A DNA stretch of 64,000 nucleotides from Eutreptiella sp. 'Long Island Sound 2002' (GCA_964036045.1 OZ038382.1:133972442-134036441); one strand, 5' to 3'; numbered from the stretch's first letter, positions 30,798-41,634 are shown. The notes: generated by a model from the letters alone, not told the origin. Translations and numbers: made by a program.

Positions 30798-31973
30798 TCA
30801 GATGACCTCTTCTGTTCCCATTTCACTGTCATCTTGCCAATAATCTCCCAGGTTCCTGTCAACTAAGCACGCCAGCGTGCTCCACGAACGCTGTGGCAAA
30901 GGCTTACCATTGTCTTCGCAATACAGCTTCACTCCCTTGCGAGGTAGCTCGACAATGTCGATTGAAATGTCCATAATGTCCTTGAACCAAGATTGTCTTG
31001 GCCAGTTGGGGACAATTAAAATCGCCTTGGCGCCGGATTGCTTCAGCTTCTGCACCACGTGAGGAAAAACATCGAAGGGCGGATTGATCCATAGAGGTTC
31101 AGACCAGTCTTCACTCCAGGCATCGTCGTAGAACTTCGGAAATCTTTTATTCTTTTTGTTTGCAAAAGAATCAACTTGCGGACGAAAATTGTGGTTCCTT
31201 TCGAAATAATCCACCAGAATGTCCCGCCATTTGTCGACTACACGATAGCAAACTGACTTCCACTTCTTGCAGTTCAATGATTCCACCTTTCCTTCGTCGA
31301 ATTCTTCTTGATTCCCTGTCCATTCCTGCCCATCTTGCTGAATGTGCAGCTTATTTCGCTCCTTGAATTGGTGTATACTCTTGGTATATGGGTGCAGATA
31401 ATACAGGTCAGACGGGCCGCTGGTCGACGGATCTTGGATGTAGCATGTCCTGTGTCCCATGGGCGACACACGGTGAGCGTGAAGCCATGGTTGACCCAAG
31501 AATAAATCATACTTTATGCTGGCTTCATAGAATTTTCCAGAAAACCATTCCTCCGTGGCCGTCTCTTCCACGCTCCAGACAGATTGTTTCACCAATCTGA
31601 CCGCCAATTCTGCCTCTCTGTCGCCACCGTCAAGGCGATGTCCGCTGACTCCCTCCAGCTGGACAGGTGTCGAGGACATCTTCGCCTCGTCCTCCTGCAG
31701 AAAGCCTTTCCTCACCAGATTGACCTCTGAACCATTGTCAATCAGACATTTGGCAAGTTTAACCTTACCATCTGTTGTCCTGACCTGGATCCAGCAGACA
31801 AACTGGCGCTGCTTGCCTCGCCGGACAGCGCTGAGGACCCAGGCAGGGTACAGGAGGCCAGAGGAACGCGCTAGCTGATCCCAGCAGCGTCCATCAACCG
31901 CCCCAACTACCCTGATGCGTTTTGTTTCCTGCCACTCAACCCCAGTGTTGGGATTTGGGTCAAGTTGGCTTCC
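30798..31973 (-). pseudogene. Gypsy-1 aspartic protease plus methyltransferase-like block
   Basis: The frame is open from the TAG at 31974-31976. The protease has C-L-I-D-N-G-S-E-V-N-L-V (D-N-G in place of the usual D-S/T-G) and Y-D-L-F-L-G-Q-P-W-L. About 130 residues later comes D-S-F-A-N-K-K-N-K-R-F-P-K-F-Y, then P-L-W-I-N-P-P-F near 31085 and A-I-L-I-V-P-N-W-P-R-Q-S-W-F. The N-P-P-F tetrapeptide with its surroundings resembles Dam-type DNA adenine methyltransferases that occur in some algal and DIRS-like retroelements. Whether it methylates DNA is unknown. The RT frame follows after a TGA. Confidence 0.75.
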
Positions 31974-32924
31974 CTATTGCCATTCTTCTTCGACGTTCGG
32001 CTGCACGTCCTGTACTTTCCCTTCGTCAACCCATTCTTCTCCTGCTTTGACGGCATTGACTCCTTTTCCACGTCCACGACCACCAAATGATTTTCCACCA
32101 CCACCTTTCTTACCTCCTTGGCCTTTGTTGTTGGAGGTGTTGGAATTGGGGTGGGATTCGTTGGATCTGCCCTTGCCTCGACCTCCAGTATCCTTGTTGT
32201 TGCCGAAGGTCTTGTTTGCTGGCGTCTGCGTATACAGGGGGTTGCCATTCACCTTGAAATCATCTTGATTCCCGGACTTTCCTTGTCCCTTTCCACCCTT
32301 TTCACCAGATTTTCCACCAGATTTTCCACCAGCATCGGTCCATCTTGAGCCGCTTGGATCTCCGCCTTGCTGCGAGTAATCTTTTGGTGTCCAGTCTCTG
32401 TTCTTTCCTTTGGACTGCCCTTTACCCTTTCCCCTTCCATGCTGGTCAGCATCTCGTGCTCCATCCTGCTGGGGATTTTTGGGAGAATTTCCTTTTCCAT
32501 CCATTTTGGACTGAATTGTCTTGAGATCTGAGGGCGTCCACCTGTGATCTGCGGTCGTGTGAGTCGCCGCTCGACCTTCCTTTCCAAAGGCAATGCACAC
32601 AGAGCATCCCTTCTTGCCAACGGCACTGACCTTGCCTCCGAAGCCTTGTGCATCCTGTGACTTCTGGCGTTCTAAGTTTGCATACTTTTCAAGTTGGTCC
32701 CAGATCTGCTTGACTCCATACGAGAAGATCCACGGTCGCACCTTCAAAACTGTTCCCTTATACTTCACCTTTCCATCCACCATGCTACAGAAAAACTCCG
32801 ACTGTTCAGAATCATGGAAACCAACTCTCCATCTGCCCTCAGGAATAGTGATGTCTTTCAATCCAGTAGCACTGATAGAGTGTAGCAACTCACGAACTGC
32901 CATTTTTCCCATAGTCTCCGGCAA
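31974..32924 (-). pseudogene. Gypsy-1 Gly/Lys-rich nucleocapsid-like region
   Basis: About 120 globular N-terminal residues (F-F-C-S-M-V-D-G-K-V, C-S-V-C near residue 110) are followed by roughly 190 residues very rich in Gly, Lys, Ser, Asp and Asn (G-K-S-G-G-K-S-G-E-K-G-G-K-G), suited to RNA binding without a CCHC knuckle. The frame is open upstream to 32939 and preceded by an in-frame TAG (32940-32942); it ends at another TAG at 31974-31976. Confidence 0.7.
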
Positions 32925-32939
32925 TCCTCGGACTTCAAC

Positions 32940-33340
32940 CTAGTTGCCCAGGACTTTTTGGTCCGCCTGAGAGTCTCTGATCTTCTGCTTGGTCTCTGGC
33001 GTGAGCTTGCTGAGGAGGATCTTCTTCATTTCGCCTTCACAAAGCCCTTCTCCCGAATTCTCCGCCTCTTGCACCAAAAACTCCCAATCTTGCCTTGCTA
33101 TTTGGATCTCTTCAAGAAACAATTTCTTGATCGCCCTGAAGTTCTCCAGACGGTTCCTGTAATGATCTTCAGGAAGTCGAGAGCCCTTCTTCTTGAGACT
33201 TCGATACAACTCTTCATAAGTCAGGGGATCTCCTTGATTCTGCCTTTCCACATAAAGGTTATGTGTACTTTCCCTGAGTCCATCAACCCGAGAATCCAGA
33301 GTTCCTTGTCGAGCTTCCCCGTCTGCAGCCAGACCATGAA
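32940..33340 (-). pseudogene. Gypsy-1 capsid C-terminal region
   Basis: The protein reads R-E-S-T-H-N-L-Y-V-E-R, then P-L-T-Y-E-E-L-Y, with helical Lys/Glu-rich sequence after it, typical of the capsid part of Gypsy gag. The sequence is the continuation of the upstream gag frame after a frame change near 33300-33340, beside an A-C-G-G-G-G run. It stops at a TAG (32940). Confidence 0.65.
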
Positions 33341-35128
33341 CTGTCGTTCGAACGAAGCCCAGTAATTTGGGTGCCCAGAGAACTTAGGCTGCTTCATTAC
33401 TGAAGCCCTCAGCCTCATGTGCAACGGATTCAGCAGGTGGTTCAGGTTGAAATTTGTGGCTGTGCCAACCGGATTGACGAACACTGGGTTGACAGCGGCG
33501 CCTCCCATTGCCTGTGCCTGCGCAATTGCGGCCGCCAACAACGCCTGGTCCACGGTAGGCTGCAGGAGCGGCGTTGGTTGTGCTTGATGCAGCCTCATCT
33601 CCTTCAATTTCTTCTGCTTTTCCTTCAATTTGGCCTCGTTTTCCTTCTGCTGCCGGTCCTTGTTCTTCAAGGCCATTGATCTCTCCTTCACGGTGGTCTT
33701 TGCCTTGCCATCAATATCTCCAACAGTACTTACGGACAGTACAGACCTTCCTGACGAAGATTCTCCTCCTTCGGTACCCAGATTGAACCCAATAGGACTT
33801 CCAAATCCAGTAGGGGGAATTTTTTTTCCAGTAAAAGCTGGGATGTGACCAGTAAAAGCTGGGGGTGCCGGAGAATGTGGAACGCCGTAAGGCGTGGATG
33901 CAGGTGCAGCTGAGGAGGTAGGTGCTGGGTGGCTTGCCATTGCTGGCGCTGGTCCAGTGAGCCCAGTAGTGCTCAGATTTTGTACCAGATTCGTCAGCTT
34001 CTCCAGCTTCTGCTCCATCTCCTTCCACTTGCTGTCATCATCCCTCTTTTTCTCCTTGGCGGCCTTCTTCAGCTCCTTCACCCTGTCTTCCAGCGACGAA
34101 ATCTGTCGTCGACAGGAGCAGTCCCTGGCGCACTCACCACAGGACGGGCATCTTGTCCCTTTTCCCTTGCTTCTTACCTCGTCGACCCAAGTGTCAACAC
34201 TGGAGGTAGAGCTGGGGAGTTTGGACAGTTGCTCCCTGGAGAGGTGAGAATGTGTCGAATCACACCTCATCTCATCGACCTCTCCGTCGTTCGGACCCCA
34301 GGTGCCCGACGGACCAGCGTGCTGATGCACATTCTGGCGTCTCTCCTCGGCAATGATGGCCATCTGCACCATCACGGCAGCCTGGTGGTCAAACTGATCC
34401 ATCAGCTCCTCCCGATCCTCCTGTTGTTGCAAAGTGGCGTCGAATCGCAGGCGGCCACTGTCCCTGATGAACTGGCACGACGCCCTGAACCAGTCCCTCA
34501 GGCGGCCACGATAGCCCGCCTCCGCCAGCAGCCAATTCCGGCGGTGCAGGAATTCTTGGCTCCAGATTTCCTGGAAGTGGTTTTCCCAGTAATCACCACT
34601 AATTCCAATATCAGACTGCTCTCCTTCGCTGCTGCTGTCTTCAAGATCAGGTAGAGCGTGAGAGGAGGAACCAGATTCAGTCGAGGAGGGAGATTCTCGA
34701 CCGGGTTTAAGGTTGGGTGGGGCGTTCACACAACAATCAGCACAAGTATGAACTCCAGGCCAATGCCTATGGCCACAGTAAGAACACTCAGAAGGGTGAT
34801 CTTCGGTTCGCTGGGGAGGTGCCACGAATGTAACCTCAGGGGGAACACGCAGTGACTCAGAACGAGTGATAGCCCCGCTAAAGTCCGATGATCTAAGGGT
34901 GTCCGTGGAGATTCCAGAAGCAGAGTCATGATTTCCTCTGCTACCATGTAACCGCTGCATAGTGGTTGATCTTTCTTGTAACTGCAAAGCCTGTAGCCTT
35001 GATGCCCCAGGGGTCGTAACGCCCGACACTGCCCCTGATATCTCCGAACCCACATGACCCTCTTCAGACCCATATCCAGCCTCTGGGAGCGACATATGCG
35101 AAGCACTTGTAAGTCCAGTGAACTCCAT
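33221..35128 (-). pseudogene. Gypsy-1 gag, starting inside the 5' LTR
   Basis: The 635-residue frame opens at an ATG at 35128, within the LTR, and reads through the LTR end and the primer-binding site. The first ~60 residues are LTR-encoded. They are followed by a zinc-ribbon-like C-S-Y-C-G-H-R-H-W-P-G-V-H-T-C-A-D-C, helices (W-E-N-H-F-Q-E-I-W), a second Cys cluster (C-P-S-C-G-E-C-A-R-D-C-S-C), a Lys/Glu coiled coil and an Ala/Pro/Met-rich stretch before the capsid-like end (S-F-E-R-Q-F-M-V-W-L). No other ATG precedes the Cys motifs, so the LTR start is favoured. The last residues after the frame change near 33330 are off-frame. Confidence 0.75.
34934..34946 (-). promoter_or_regulatory. primer-binding site, initiator tRNA-Met type
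   Basis: Directly after the 5' LTR the minus strand reads TGGTAGCAGAGGA, complementary to the 3' end (including CCA) of initiator methionine tRNAs of the CCTCTGCTA type. No spacer separates it from the LTR. Confidence 0.8.
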
Positions 35129-35427
35129 GTTGGAATATGAATAGTCAGAAAACCCGGTCTACAAAAATGGAGCAGACATAGAATCTCAATGCGCATTCAT
35201 CGCACATAATGACACAACGTGAAATCATTCGAAATAATTTAAATAAATCCGATTAGGAAATCATGAAAGACAAATGCGACTCGACGCGCGCTCACAGGCG
35301 ACATCTGGCGGCGAACGGAAAACATGAAAACAAGCGGAAAATTTACTGCACTAATGTACATCTGAGAATCATAGAAATTCTGATCACATTGATGTATAAT
35401 CTGAGTGCTGTCACTGCTGCCGTTACA
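34947..35427 (-). repeat. Gypsy-1 5' LTR
   Basis: This 481-bp copy has the same TGTAAC/GTTACA ends. On the minus strand a TATTTAAAT block near 35235 could serve as a TATA-like promoter element upstream of the gag ATG at 35128 (inference). Confidence 0.95.
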
Positions 35428-35432
35428 GCCTG
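35428..35432. repeat. Gypsy-1 target-site duplication, right
   Basis: GCCTG, identical to 25190-25194, directly follows the LTR. Confidence 0.9.
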
Positions 35433-36390
35433 TCGCCGTGATGACGGCGTAGAGCCCGGTCTGGATGTACCAGGCCATGAAGGGCACGAAAGGGAGGCCC
35501 ATGGCATCCCCTACTTCCGTTAGCAGGTGCAGCCCACGGGGGAACGCGCCTTGGACAACAAGGGAGGAGACAATCATCTCGTTCATGCCCAGCGCGGTGT
35601 CCTGGAGGAAGATGGCCTCGTAAGGTGACCTGCCTGCCATGGCCCCCCAAGTGCTAGCAGGCACGTGGGCGAAGACCGCTGGCGCGATGCGGCGCGGGAT
35701 TAGCGTCCATACCAGCTTGACTTCGGTGGTGTCACATACAATAGGCCGCCAGTCTCTTGGCTGCACCCAGTCCCCCTTCTTGTAGAGGGGATGGACTAGG
35801 TTGGCCCACTCGGCGGGGGATGGGTGTGGCGATGTTCCACAGGCAAGCTGCTAGGCGGCGCTTAATGGGCAGGGTGAGCTGTTGGTACGCTTCGGCCGGC
35901 AGCCCATCAACGCCTGGCACAACCCCCTTTTTTTGGCGGTCTAGGGCGCGCTGGAGTTCCGGGATGCTGAAGGGGGTGTCTTCAATGGCGCGCCATTGTT
36001 CCCGGTTGAAAACCTTGGGTACGTTGTCGCGGATGGTGCTTCTAGTATGGGGGTCGAGTGTTGGGAGCGCGTCCCCGTGTTGCGCCTGAAAGCTATCCAG
36101 AACGTCTTGGAGGACGGTGTTGCGGTCGCTGGTGAGGCCTCCATCGGGGATGCGTACCGCCCGGATGCTACGGCGTCCCGTGTCCTGCAGGATGCGACTG
36201 ATGTACCGCAGGGACTTTTGCGGCGTGCCGTTTCTGGCGTATCTTTGGCGTTCTTGGGCGGCGGCTGCCATGCGGTGGGCGCGCCACTCCTGGAGCTTGG
36301 GGCGGTGGGTAGTGAGGAACGCTCGGAGGTGGGCGTCACGTTCCTAAGCCTCGGGTATGCTGGGGTGTTGTAGGGTGGCAAGCTCCTCCT
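35433..36390 (-). pseudogene. LINE reverse transcriptase, N-terminal half
   Basis: The minus-strand frames give a linker helix region, P-G-V-D-G-L-P-A-E-A-Y (the conserved D-G-L-x-A-E before RT), then after a frame change near 35770, D-W-R-P-I-V-C-D-T-T-E-V-K and a segment ending V-V-Q-G-A-F-P-R, where the motif A catalytic Asp of an F-D-x-x-x-A-F-type block would be expected but Gln is found. It ends at the Gypsy insertion (A-T-G) and continues at 25189. The region from about 35740 to 36390 aligns with the LINE at 56570-57944. Confidence 0.7.
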
Positions 36391-37060
36391 TTGTGGTCAA
36401 AATGTCATGGACGAGTTGCTGGAGTGTGAGGTGCGCCGGTGTTCCCGTGCGGTTGGTGTCGCATTCCATGCATCCTGCTTGCGCTGCCTGGCGCATTGCA
36501 GTGGTGAGTGTTGGTGCATCGGGGCGGCAGAGGATGACGTGCAAGGTCCTGTTATACTTGTGCCAGGCACCGTCGTCGTCTTCTGGTTGGAAGTGCAGCG
36601 TGGGTGGGAGGGTGTTGCGGGGCATGGTTGCCGCGGGTGGGGGTAGGGTGGTGATGATGAGGTCCATGTAGAGGGGTCGGTGGCCCGTCCCTGCGGGTGG
36701 GAGGTCCCCGTAGGTTGCCTCGTGGACGCGTACTGTGGTCGGGTCCCCGTAGCATGTGTCGATGGGTGTGAATGGGTGTCCTGGATGAAGGTTCCGTGGG
36801 GTATGCCTCTGATCCACACCCAACTCCCTTTGACCGAGGTTATCTTTGTGGAGGCCCAGGGGATTCCTCCACCACCGCCTACCAAGGGTCCGACCACCAC
36901 CGTCGCCTACGTGGGTGTGTGTCTGGCCCAGCCAGATCCGGACTTCGGGATGTCGTCCATCACGGTGGAGGTGCAACCGGAGGGATGTACAATTGTGGAT
37001 TGCCCGGACGGCAGCATCGGCCACATTATGGCCCCACCAGTACGGTATGCTGAGGAGATA
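36344..37060 (-). pseudogene. LINE AP-type endonuclease remnant and linker
   Basis: The minus-strand frame contains P-I-D-T-C-Y-G-D-P-T-T-V, G-T-G-H-R-P-L-Y-M-D-L and a linker with L-T-T-A-M-R-Q-A-A-Q-A-G-C, parallel to R-I-D-V-C-Y-G-D-P-T-T-I and L-V-T-A-M-R-T-A-A-V-G-C in the copy at 56570-57944. These are the C-terminal end of the exonuclease-endonuclease-phosphatase fold that nicks the target. The N-terminal catalytic part is decayed beyond 36900 and the 5' end of the LINE is not recognisable. The 218-residue plus-strand frame opposite it is a shadow. Confidence 0.6.
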
Positions 37061-37689
37061 GCCGATGACTGGTATTGTACGCCCAAGATGGCACGGGACG
37101 CTTTTTCACTGGATGAGCTGGATATCGTGTGCGGGCACATGTGTAACCCCATGCACGTGGAGGTCCCATCCAAGGCCCTTTGTGAATTGCCCATAATGAA
37201 AGTTTTGAATGAGAATGCAAATTTGCGCAAAAGTAGACGAAATTGGTGCAATTCGGGTGAATGCAAATGCACACAGGGATGCGAATGTGAATGCGAATCT
37301 AATTTTTTTCGCACATTTGGCCTAACTTGGGCGTAATTTGAGTTAGAAGTCGTGTCTTGTGAGTTTTAATCATTTTTTGGCAAAGTAAGCATAGCAAACG
37401 GGCGCAAAGACAAGGTACCGCGGGCAAAAGGGGCAAAAAATGAACAAAATTAGCGTACTCATTCAACAGTTCCATTAACAGGGGATATCCCGATCGCCCA
37501 CCAAGTCCTGGTGGGAAGAGCCTGCACTCCTTACGGGACGCTTCACGAGGAAAGAATTCGTGGCGTCGGTGTTGGAGCATTTGGCAGACCAGGATGAGCC
37601 AGCCGGCCGCTAATCTGCCGACTTGCAACGATCTATATCGTCCCACGCCATGCCGTCAACGAACACAACCCGCGGCCAACGGTCGCCAA
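37061..37689. other. AT-richer stretch without recognised gene
   Basis: A GAATGCAAATG-like short motif recurs several times around 37205-37300. Only a 115-residue minus-strand frame without a domain is present. Confidence 0.4.
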
Positions 37690-38600
37690 AATTTTCAAGA
37701 CGGAGTCATGGCCCGCGAAGGCGACGGCCATGAGACGTGGGTGCCCGACTCAGGGACGCCAAAAGCGACGCACAGGGTGCCCAAATCGGTGGTCAACGTG
37801 ACCAAAGAGGCCAAGCATTAGTTGTCGGATCACCCCAAGTACACGGCCAAGATGGATGGAATCTTCAAGATCAACGGAGACGTCCTTGGTGGCAAGCCCC
37901 GCAACAACGCGCCAGCGAGGGATGCGTTTGGGGAAGCCAGGATACCCCTGAAGCACGGATACCAGCCCTGACGCCACCGCGATTTCCAGATAAAGGGAGA
38001 GCGTGAGCAGGCCATGATCAAGATCGTGTAGCACTTCATCCAGGGAGGGTGGATTGAGCCATGCTCGAGCGAGTGGGCCTTCCCCCGCTTTGTCATCCTG
38101 AAGAAGGTGGCTGGGGAGTGAATGCTTGTCACGGACTACCGTGATCTGCATTCGGAGTCGCAACAGGACGCCTACTCCCTGCCCTTCATCGACAACCTCT
38201 TGCACAAGCACCAGGGGAACCTGATCTTCAGTGTCCTTGACCTTAATCACGGGTATCACCAGATGCCCCCTGCAAAGAGCTCTCAGGGTGCCATAGCCAT
38301 GTCGACCTTACTTTCACTCAAATGCTGCAACCTGTCATGCCCATGGGGGTAAAGAACGAAAAGACCCAGTTTCCAGTGCACGACGGAGCACCTTCTTCAA
38401 GACCCCGACTGCGTAGATCCCATTGTGGACAACATCATTGTCTCCAGCAGGAAGCCAGAGATGACAAATGGTGAGCAGATTGAGGCGCACTTCGTTAATG
38501 TCTGCCAAGTTCTTGGCGTCCTCCGCAAACATCCGTTGCCGTGCAACGGTGCGGAGGGGTTTCTCTTCGCCACGGAGTTGGAGTACCCGGGATAGGAGTA
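37690..38600 (+). pseudogene. decayed Gypsy reverse transcriptase
   Basis: Plus-strand fragments in three frames spell the RT order: G-W-I-E-P-C-S-S-E-W-A-F-P-R-F-V (leader), L-V-T-D-Y-R-D-L, F-S-V-L-D-L-N-H-G-Y-H-Q-M-P (motif A), V-D-N-I-I-V-S-S (motif C, the second Asp replaced by Asn) and A-T-E-L-E-Y-P-G. Several stops interrupt it. It does not match Gypsy-1 or Gypsy-2 closely and is not flanked by visible LTRs, so it is an old fragment of a third Gypsy lineage. Confidence 0.7.
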
Positions 38601-38639
38601 CAAAAAAGTCACTGCCATGTCTTTGTTGGGGTATTTGAT

Positions 38640-39248
38640 CGAGGCCAAGCCCCCCCTAATCTTTTGGAAGTTATGAAGACTAACACTTAATCATTTTTAT
38701 CACTCTTCCTGAAGCTTTAAGTACACTTTTCAAAGTAGCTAGGGTCATAACCCTAGCCCTCCATGATGTTCACCCCTACCACTCAGGTGAGCGGAGGTAT
38801 CTTCCTTCATGGAGGTAATACCGAAATAAAATAGGCATTTCATGCCTTGGACCTTGTTGGTTATGCTTAGTTGTCTCCCACCTTAGGACCCCTATACTCA
38901 ATTCTTTTTCCTACTTATTGTGGGTCTACCTTTGAACTGATTCTGACTTCAGTTGCTTGGCCATGCTGGCCAAGCCATATCCTGTGTCTGGCCCAACCTA
39001 CTTGCCCGAGATTCCTAATCAACTCCATTGCATGTCACAAGGTGCACATGAAGTGCTTGGGTCTATCTTGGTGGCCAGACTTTTGTCAGCTTTCTTTATA
39101 AAAGCATTTCATTTGTTCATATTTGACTGAAGCATTGTATTTAAGCCTGCATTGTCTCTGTGCAGCCCCTCTTTGTTACACATGATTTAATTGTGGAAGG
39201 ACGTATCGTCAATTCATTGATTTCACTCTTTATCTCTGTATGAACCTT
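38640..39248. other. AT-rich stretch, nothing recognised
   Basis: No ORF over 76 residues, no inverted repeats and no tandem structure was noticed. It could include the 5' LTR or leader of the Gypsy-2 element, but I could not find its partner. Confidence 0.3.
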
Positions 39249-40800
39249 ATTTTGCTTTGGAGAAAAACAGCAAGGTTTTCTTAAACGGATACAAGGACCA
39301 AGCACAAGTGTCCGCAAAGCAGAAACCGTTTCTGGTAGCAGAGGAAGTCCCTAGAAGACCAGAGCAAAACACGAAGAACACAAAGAAACACTTGTATCCA
39401 GAACTGTGCAGATGTCTGTCAGACTCAGTGCCAGAACTGTACCGATTACAAGCACCAGATCGAAGACTGGTGATGTGAGGACTGGACCTTCATCTACAAG
39501 TGGTGTACTCCGCGACACTGGTCGTCTGGGACAACATGCAGAACCAAGAGGGGCAGAAGAGAATACAGAAATATATACAGAAGGAGTCCGTTCAGGCGCT
39601 GAGGTGCCTGGCCTAACACACGGGAACCTCAAGCGCCTTGAAGACAAAGACTCTTTGGCAGCCGCCTGAGCTTCCGTCGTATCCTCATTGCCCCCGTCCA
39701 AAACCACACCTATTCCAGGGTTCGAAGAGATGACGCCAATGCCAAGGTCAAAGCCTGCAGATGAGCGGCAAGGAAAGGAAAGGGGAAAGATGCAGCTTTG
39801 GGGCCAATGTTTGGAGCTACTTGGAACGACGAGATGTTTGAGATACCTTACGGCGAATTTGATGCGTCGGCGTCGGCCCATTCGTCAGAGTGGGAACCGG
39901 ACTCAGTTTCCAAAGAACCTACACCTTCGAAGGAGCCGAAGGAGCCTGAGTGGCTGGAGCCTGTACCCTCCCCAAGGGGGGTGGCTCCCCACCCCTCATG
40001 CGTGGAGCGAGGTTTGCCCCCACGCATGGCAGCCCCTAAGCTGGGTCTCCATGAGACCAGGAAGCTGCTTTCCCAGGTCATTGGTGCTGGTGATGATGAT
40101 CCTGACCTGTGTGCACTGTAAGCAGCACTGAAGGCAATACTTCAGTTCTCCGATTTGAAGAAGCCCCCCCCCCTATCATGTCCCCTGGTGTGGACCTTTT
40201 GACCAGGGATGTGAAAAGCTGGGGAGGCATCCGCAGCTCTCCTATTGACACCTGTCCTAGCCCTTTCCGACCCCGGGTGAGGAATGTGCCTGTCTGTAGT
40301 GTAGGTGACACGGCGGAGATGAAGAGCTATGGCCTGGCTGCACTAGCGCCATTCACCGCCATACATCCCTCACCCCCTTCAGGTCAAACAGGTGACACAG
40401 GTGTACCAGGTAGGGGAACAAAGGCCATCTCCACGGCGAACCTTCAGATCAAACTCCCTGGGTGCAATACCAGAAACTTGCTCCAGTGGGCTTAGGAGTT
40501 CTCTGAACTTTTACTGCCTACAGGTCAGCAACATGCTGACGTTCGGGCTGAGTGCACACTCATCAAGAAGTCGTGCAAAAACAAATTTCTCCAGCCGCAA
40601 GTGAAGAGGACCATAGGACCTGGGGTTCATGCGTTGCATGAGCTCTCCCAGCTGTGCAACAAATTCTGACATACGGACAGCTGTGGGAATTCGGGGAGTG
40701 AAGGCAGCTCTTCGAGCTGACTACAGACACTCAGGTCCGTCTCATAGACTGGCTGCATCTGCTCCAGTCTCTTCAGGAAGGCACAGAGCCTCAACTATGG
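39249..40800 (+). pseudogene. Gypsy-2 gag, N-terminal part
   Basis: A patchwork of plus-strand frames (39406-39669, 39688-40131, 39798-40121, 40109-40495) is Ser/Pro/Glu-rich with one helical block (L-G-L-H-E-T-R-K-L-L-S-Q-V-I-G). The run leads into the zinc-finger gag frame at 40804. The acidic, Pro-rich nature and position suit the N-terminal part of a gag. Frame changes show decay. No LTR was identified. Confidence 0.4.
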
Positions 40801-40803
40801 CTC

Positions 40804-41634
40804 ATGGGGAAGATTCCTACCAAGGCTTGGGAGAAGTGCAGGGAGACGTCCGAGAGGAAAGCTGAGACGCACTCCTATAATGACCTGGTGGATCTGTTGA
40901 TCGAGTTGGCCATGGAGAGGGAGAATGACTCCCATATGGACAAGTACCTGCACAGACATCTGCGAAGGGAGACCCCTGCTGAAAAGAGTCCTGGAGAGAG
41001 GTCGCCTCAACTCCACTCTAACCCCCGGAAGGCCCGTGGTGGGCAGTTGAAACATATGAAGGAGACCCACCCCTCGGATGGCAAAGGGGCCCCTAATCTT
41101 TTCTACTGTCATCCTACGCACGATGAGGGTGGACCTTGCCACTTGCGCAACTGTGCTCGGCGAAGTGCTTGCCTGCTCGAACTGCAGGGCACGCAGAAAA
41201 CCAAAGATGGTCAGGAGGTGAAGCACCAAGACCATTTCCCCTGCACTATAACATGCAGATATTGGGGCAAGAGGAGGCGTAGGCATTATGAAGATGAATG
41301 CCACATCAAAAGCCGCAAGTCCGAGAAACTCAAGAAAGCGGATGAGGAGCGGTGTAAGAACGCCGGAAAGGGTAAACCCGACGGGGAGGCCAAAGCCCTG
41401 CAAGATTCCCTGGTAAGGGTAACCCTGGTGGAGGACGAAGGTCCCCAGCCCCCCCAACTGTTCGAACAAGAGCACCCCATCCCACCCCTAAGGATGAGCA
41501 GCTGGTTGAGAAGCGCACTGTCCCCTCGACCCCCAGCGCTGGCGGCGCCAAAAAGAACAAGAACACCAAAAGGCGAAGCTCAACTGGCACTTCAAGTGCC
41601 TGCAGACTGCTTGGGTGGATGTGAAGTTCCCTGA
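40804..41634 (+). pseudogene. Gypsy-2 gag with cysteine-histidine clusters
   Basis: The frame encodes 276 residues with helical N-terminal sequence (Y-N-D-L-V-D-L-L-I-E-L-A-M-E-R), then C-H-P-T-H-D-E-G-G-P-C-H-L-R-N-C, then F-P-C-T-I-T-C-R-Y-W-G-K...H-Y-E-D-E-C-H-I-K, a knuckle-like C-x3-C...H-x4-C. A Lys/Glu-rich stretch and a Pro-rich tail follow. This would be the capsid/nucleocapsid part that packages element RNA. It is followed after a short gap by the protease at 41669. Confidence 0.6.

Larger units (their letters stand above)
25195..35427 (-). mobile_element. Ty3/Gypsy chromodomain retrotransposon (Gypsy-1), near full length
   Basis: The 10.2-kb element has terminal LTRs (25195-25663 and 34947-35427) beginning TGTAAC and ending GTTACA, a 5-bp target duplication, a tRNA primer-binding site, a polypurine tract and the order gag, nucleocapsid-like, protease, methyltransferase-like block, RT, RNase H, integrase, chromodomain. 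The order RT-RNase H-integrase defines Ty3/Gypsy, and the C-terminal chromodomain places it in the chromovirus-like group. It lies inside a LINE RT gene in the same orientation. LTRs differ at about 10-11 positions plus one 12-bp indel, so the insertion is not ancient. Three in-frame stops and about three frame changes make it non-functional as read. Confidence 0.95.

Noticed and set aside
28728-32942. genetic-code change with TAG read as sense
   Set aside because: TGA also interrupts the same pol frame, TAG terminates other credible frames, and decay or read-through explains the pattern without reassignment.
36680-37336. 218-residue plus-strand ORF
   Set aside because: It is antisense to the LINE endonuclease/linker frame, whose residues match the independent copy at 56.6-57.9 kb.
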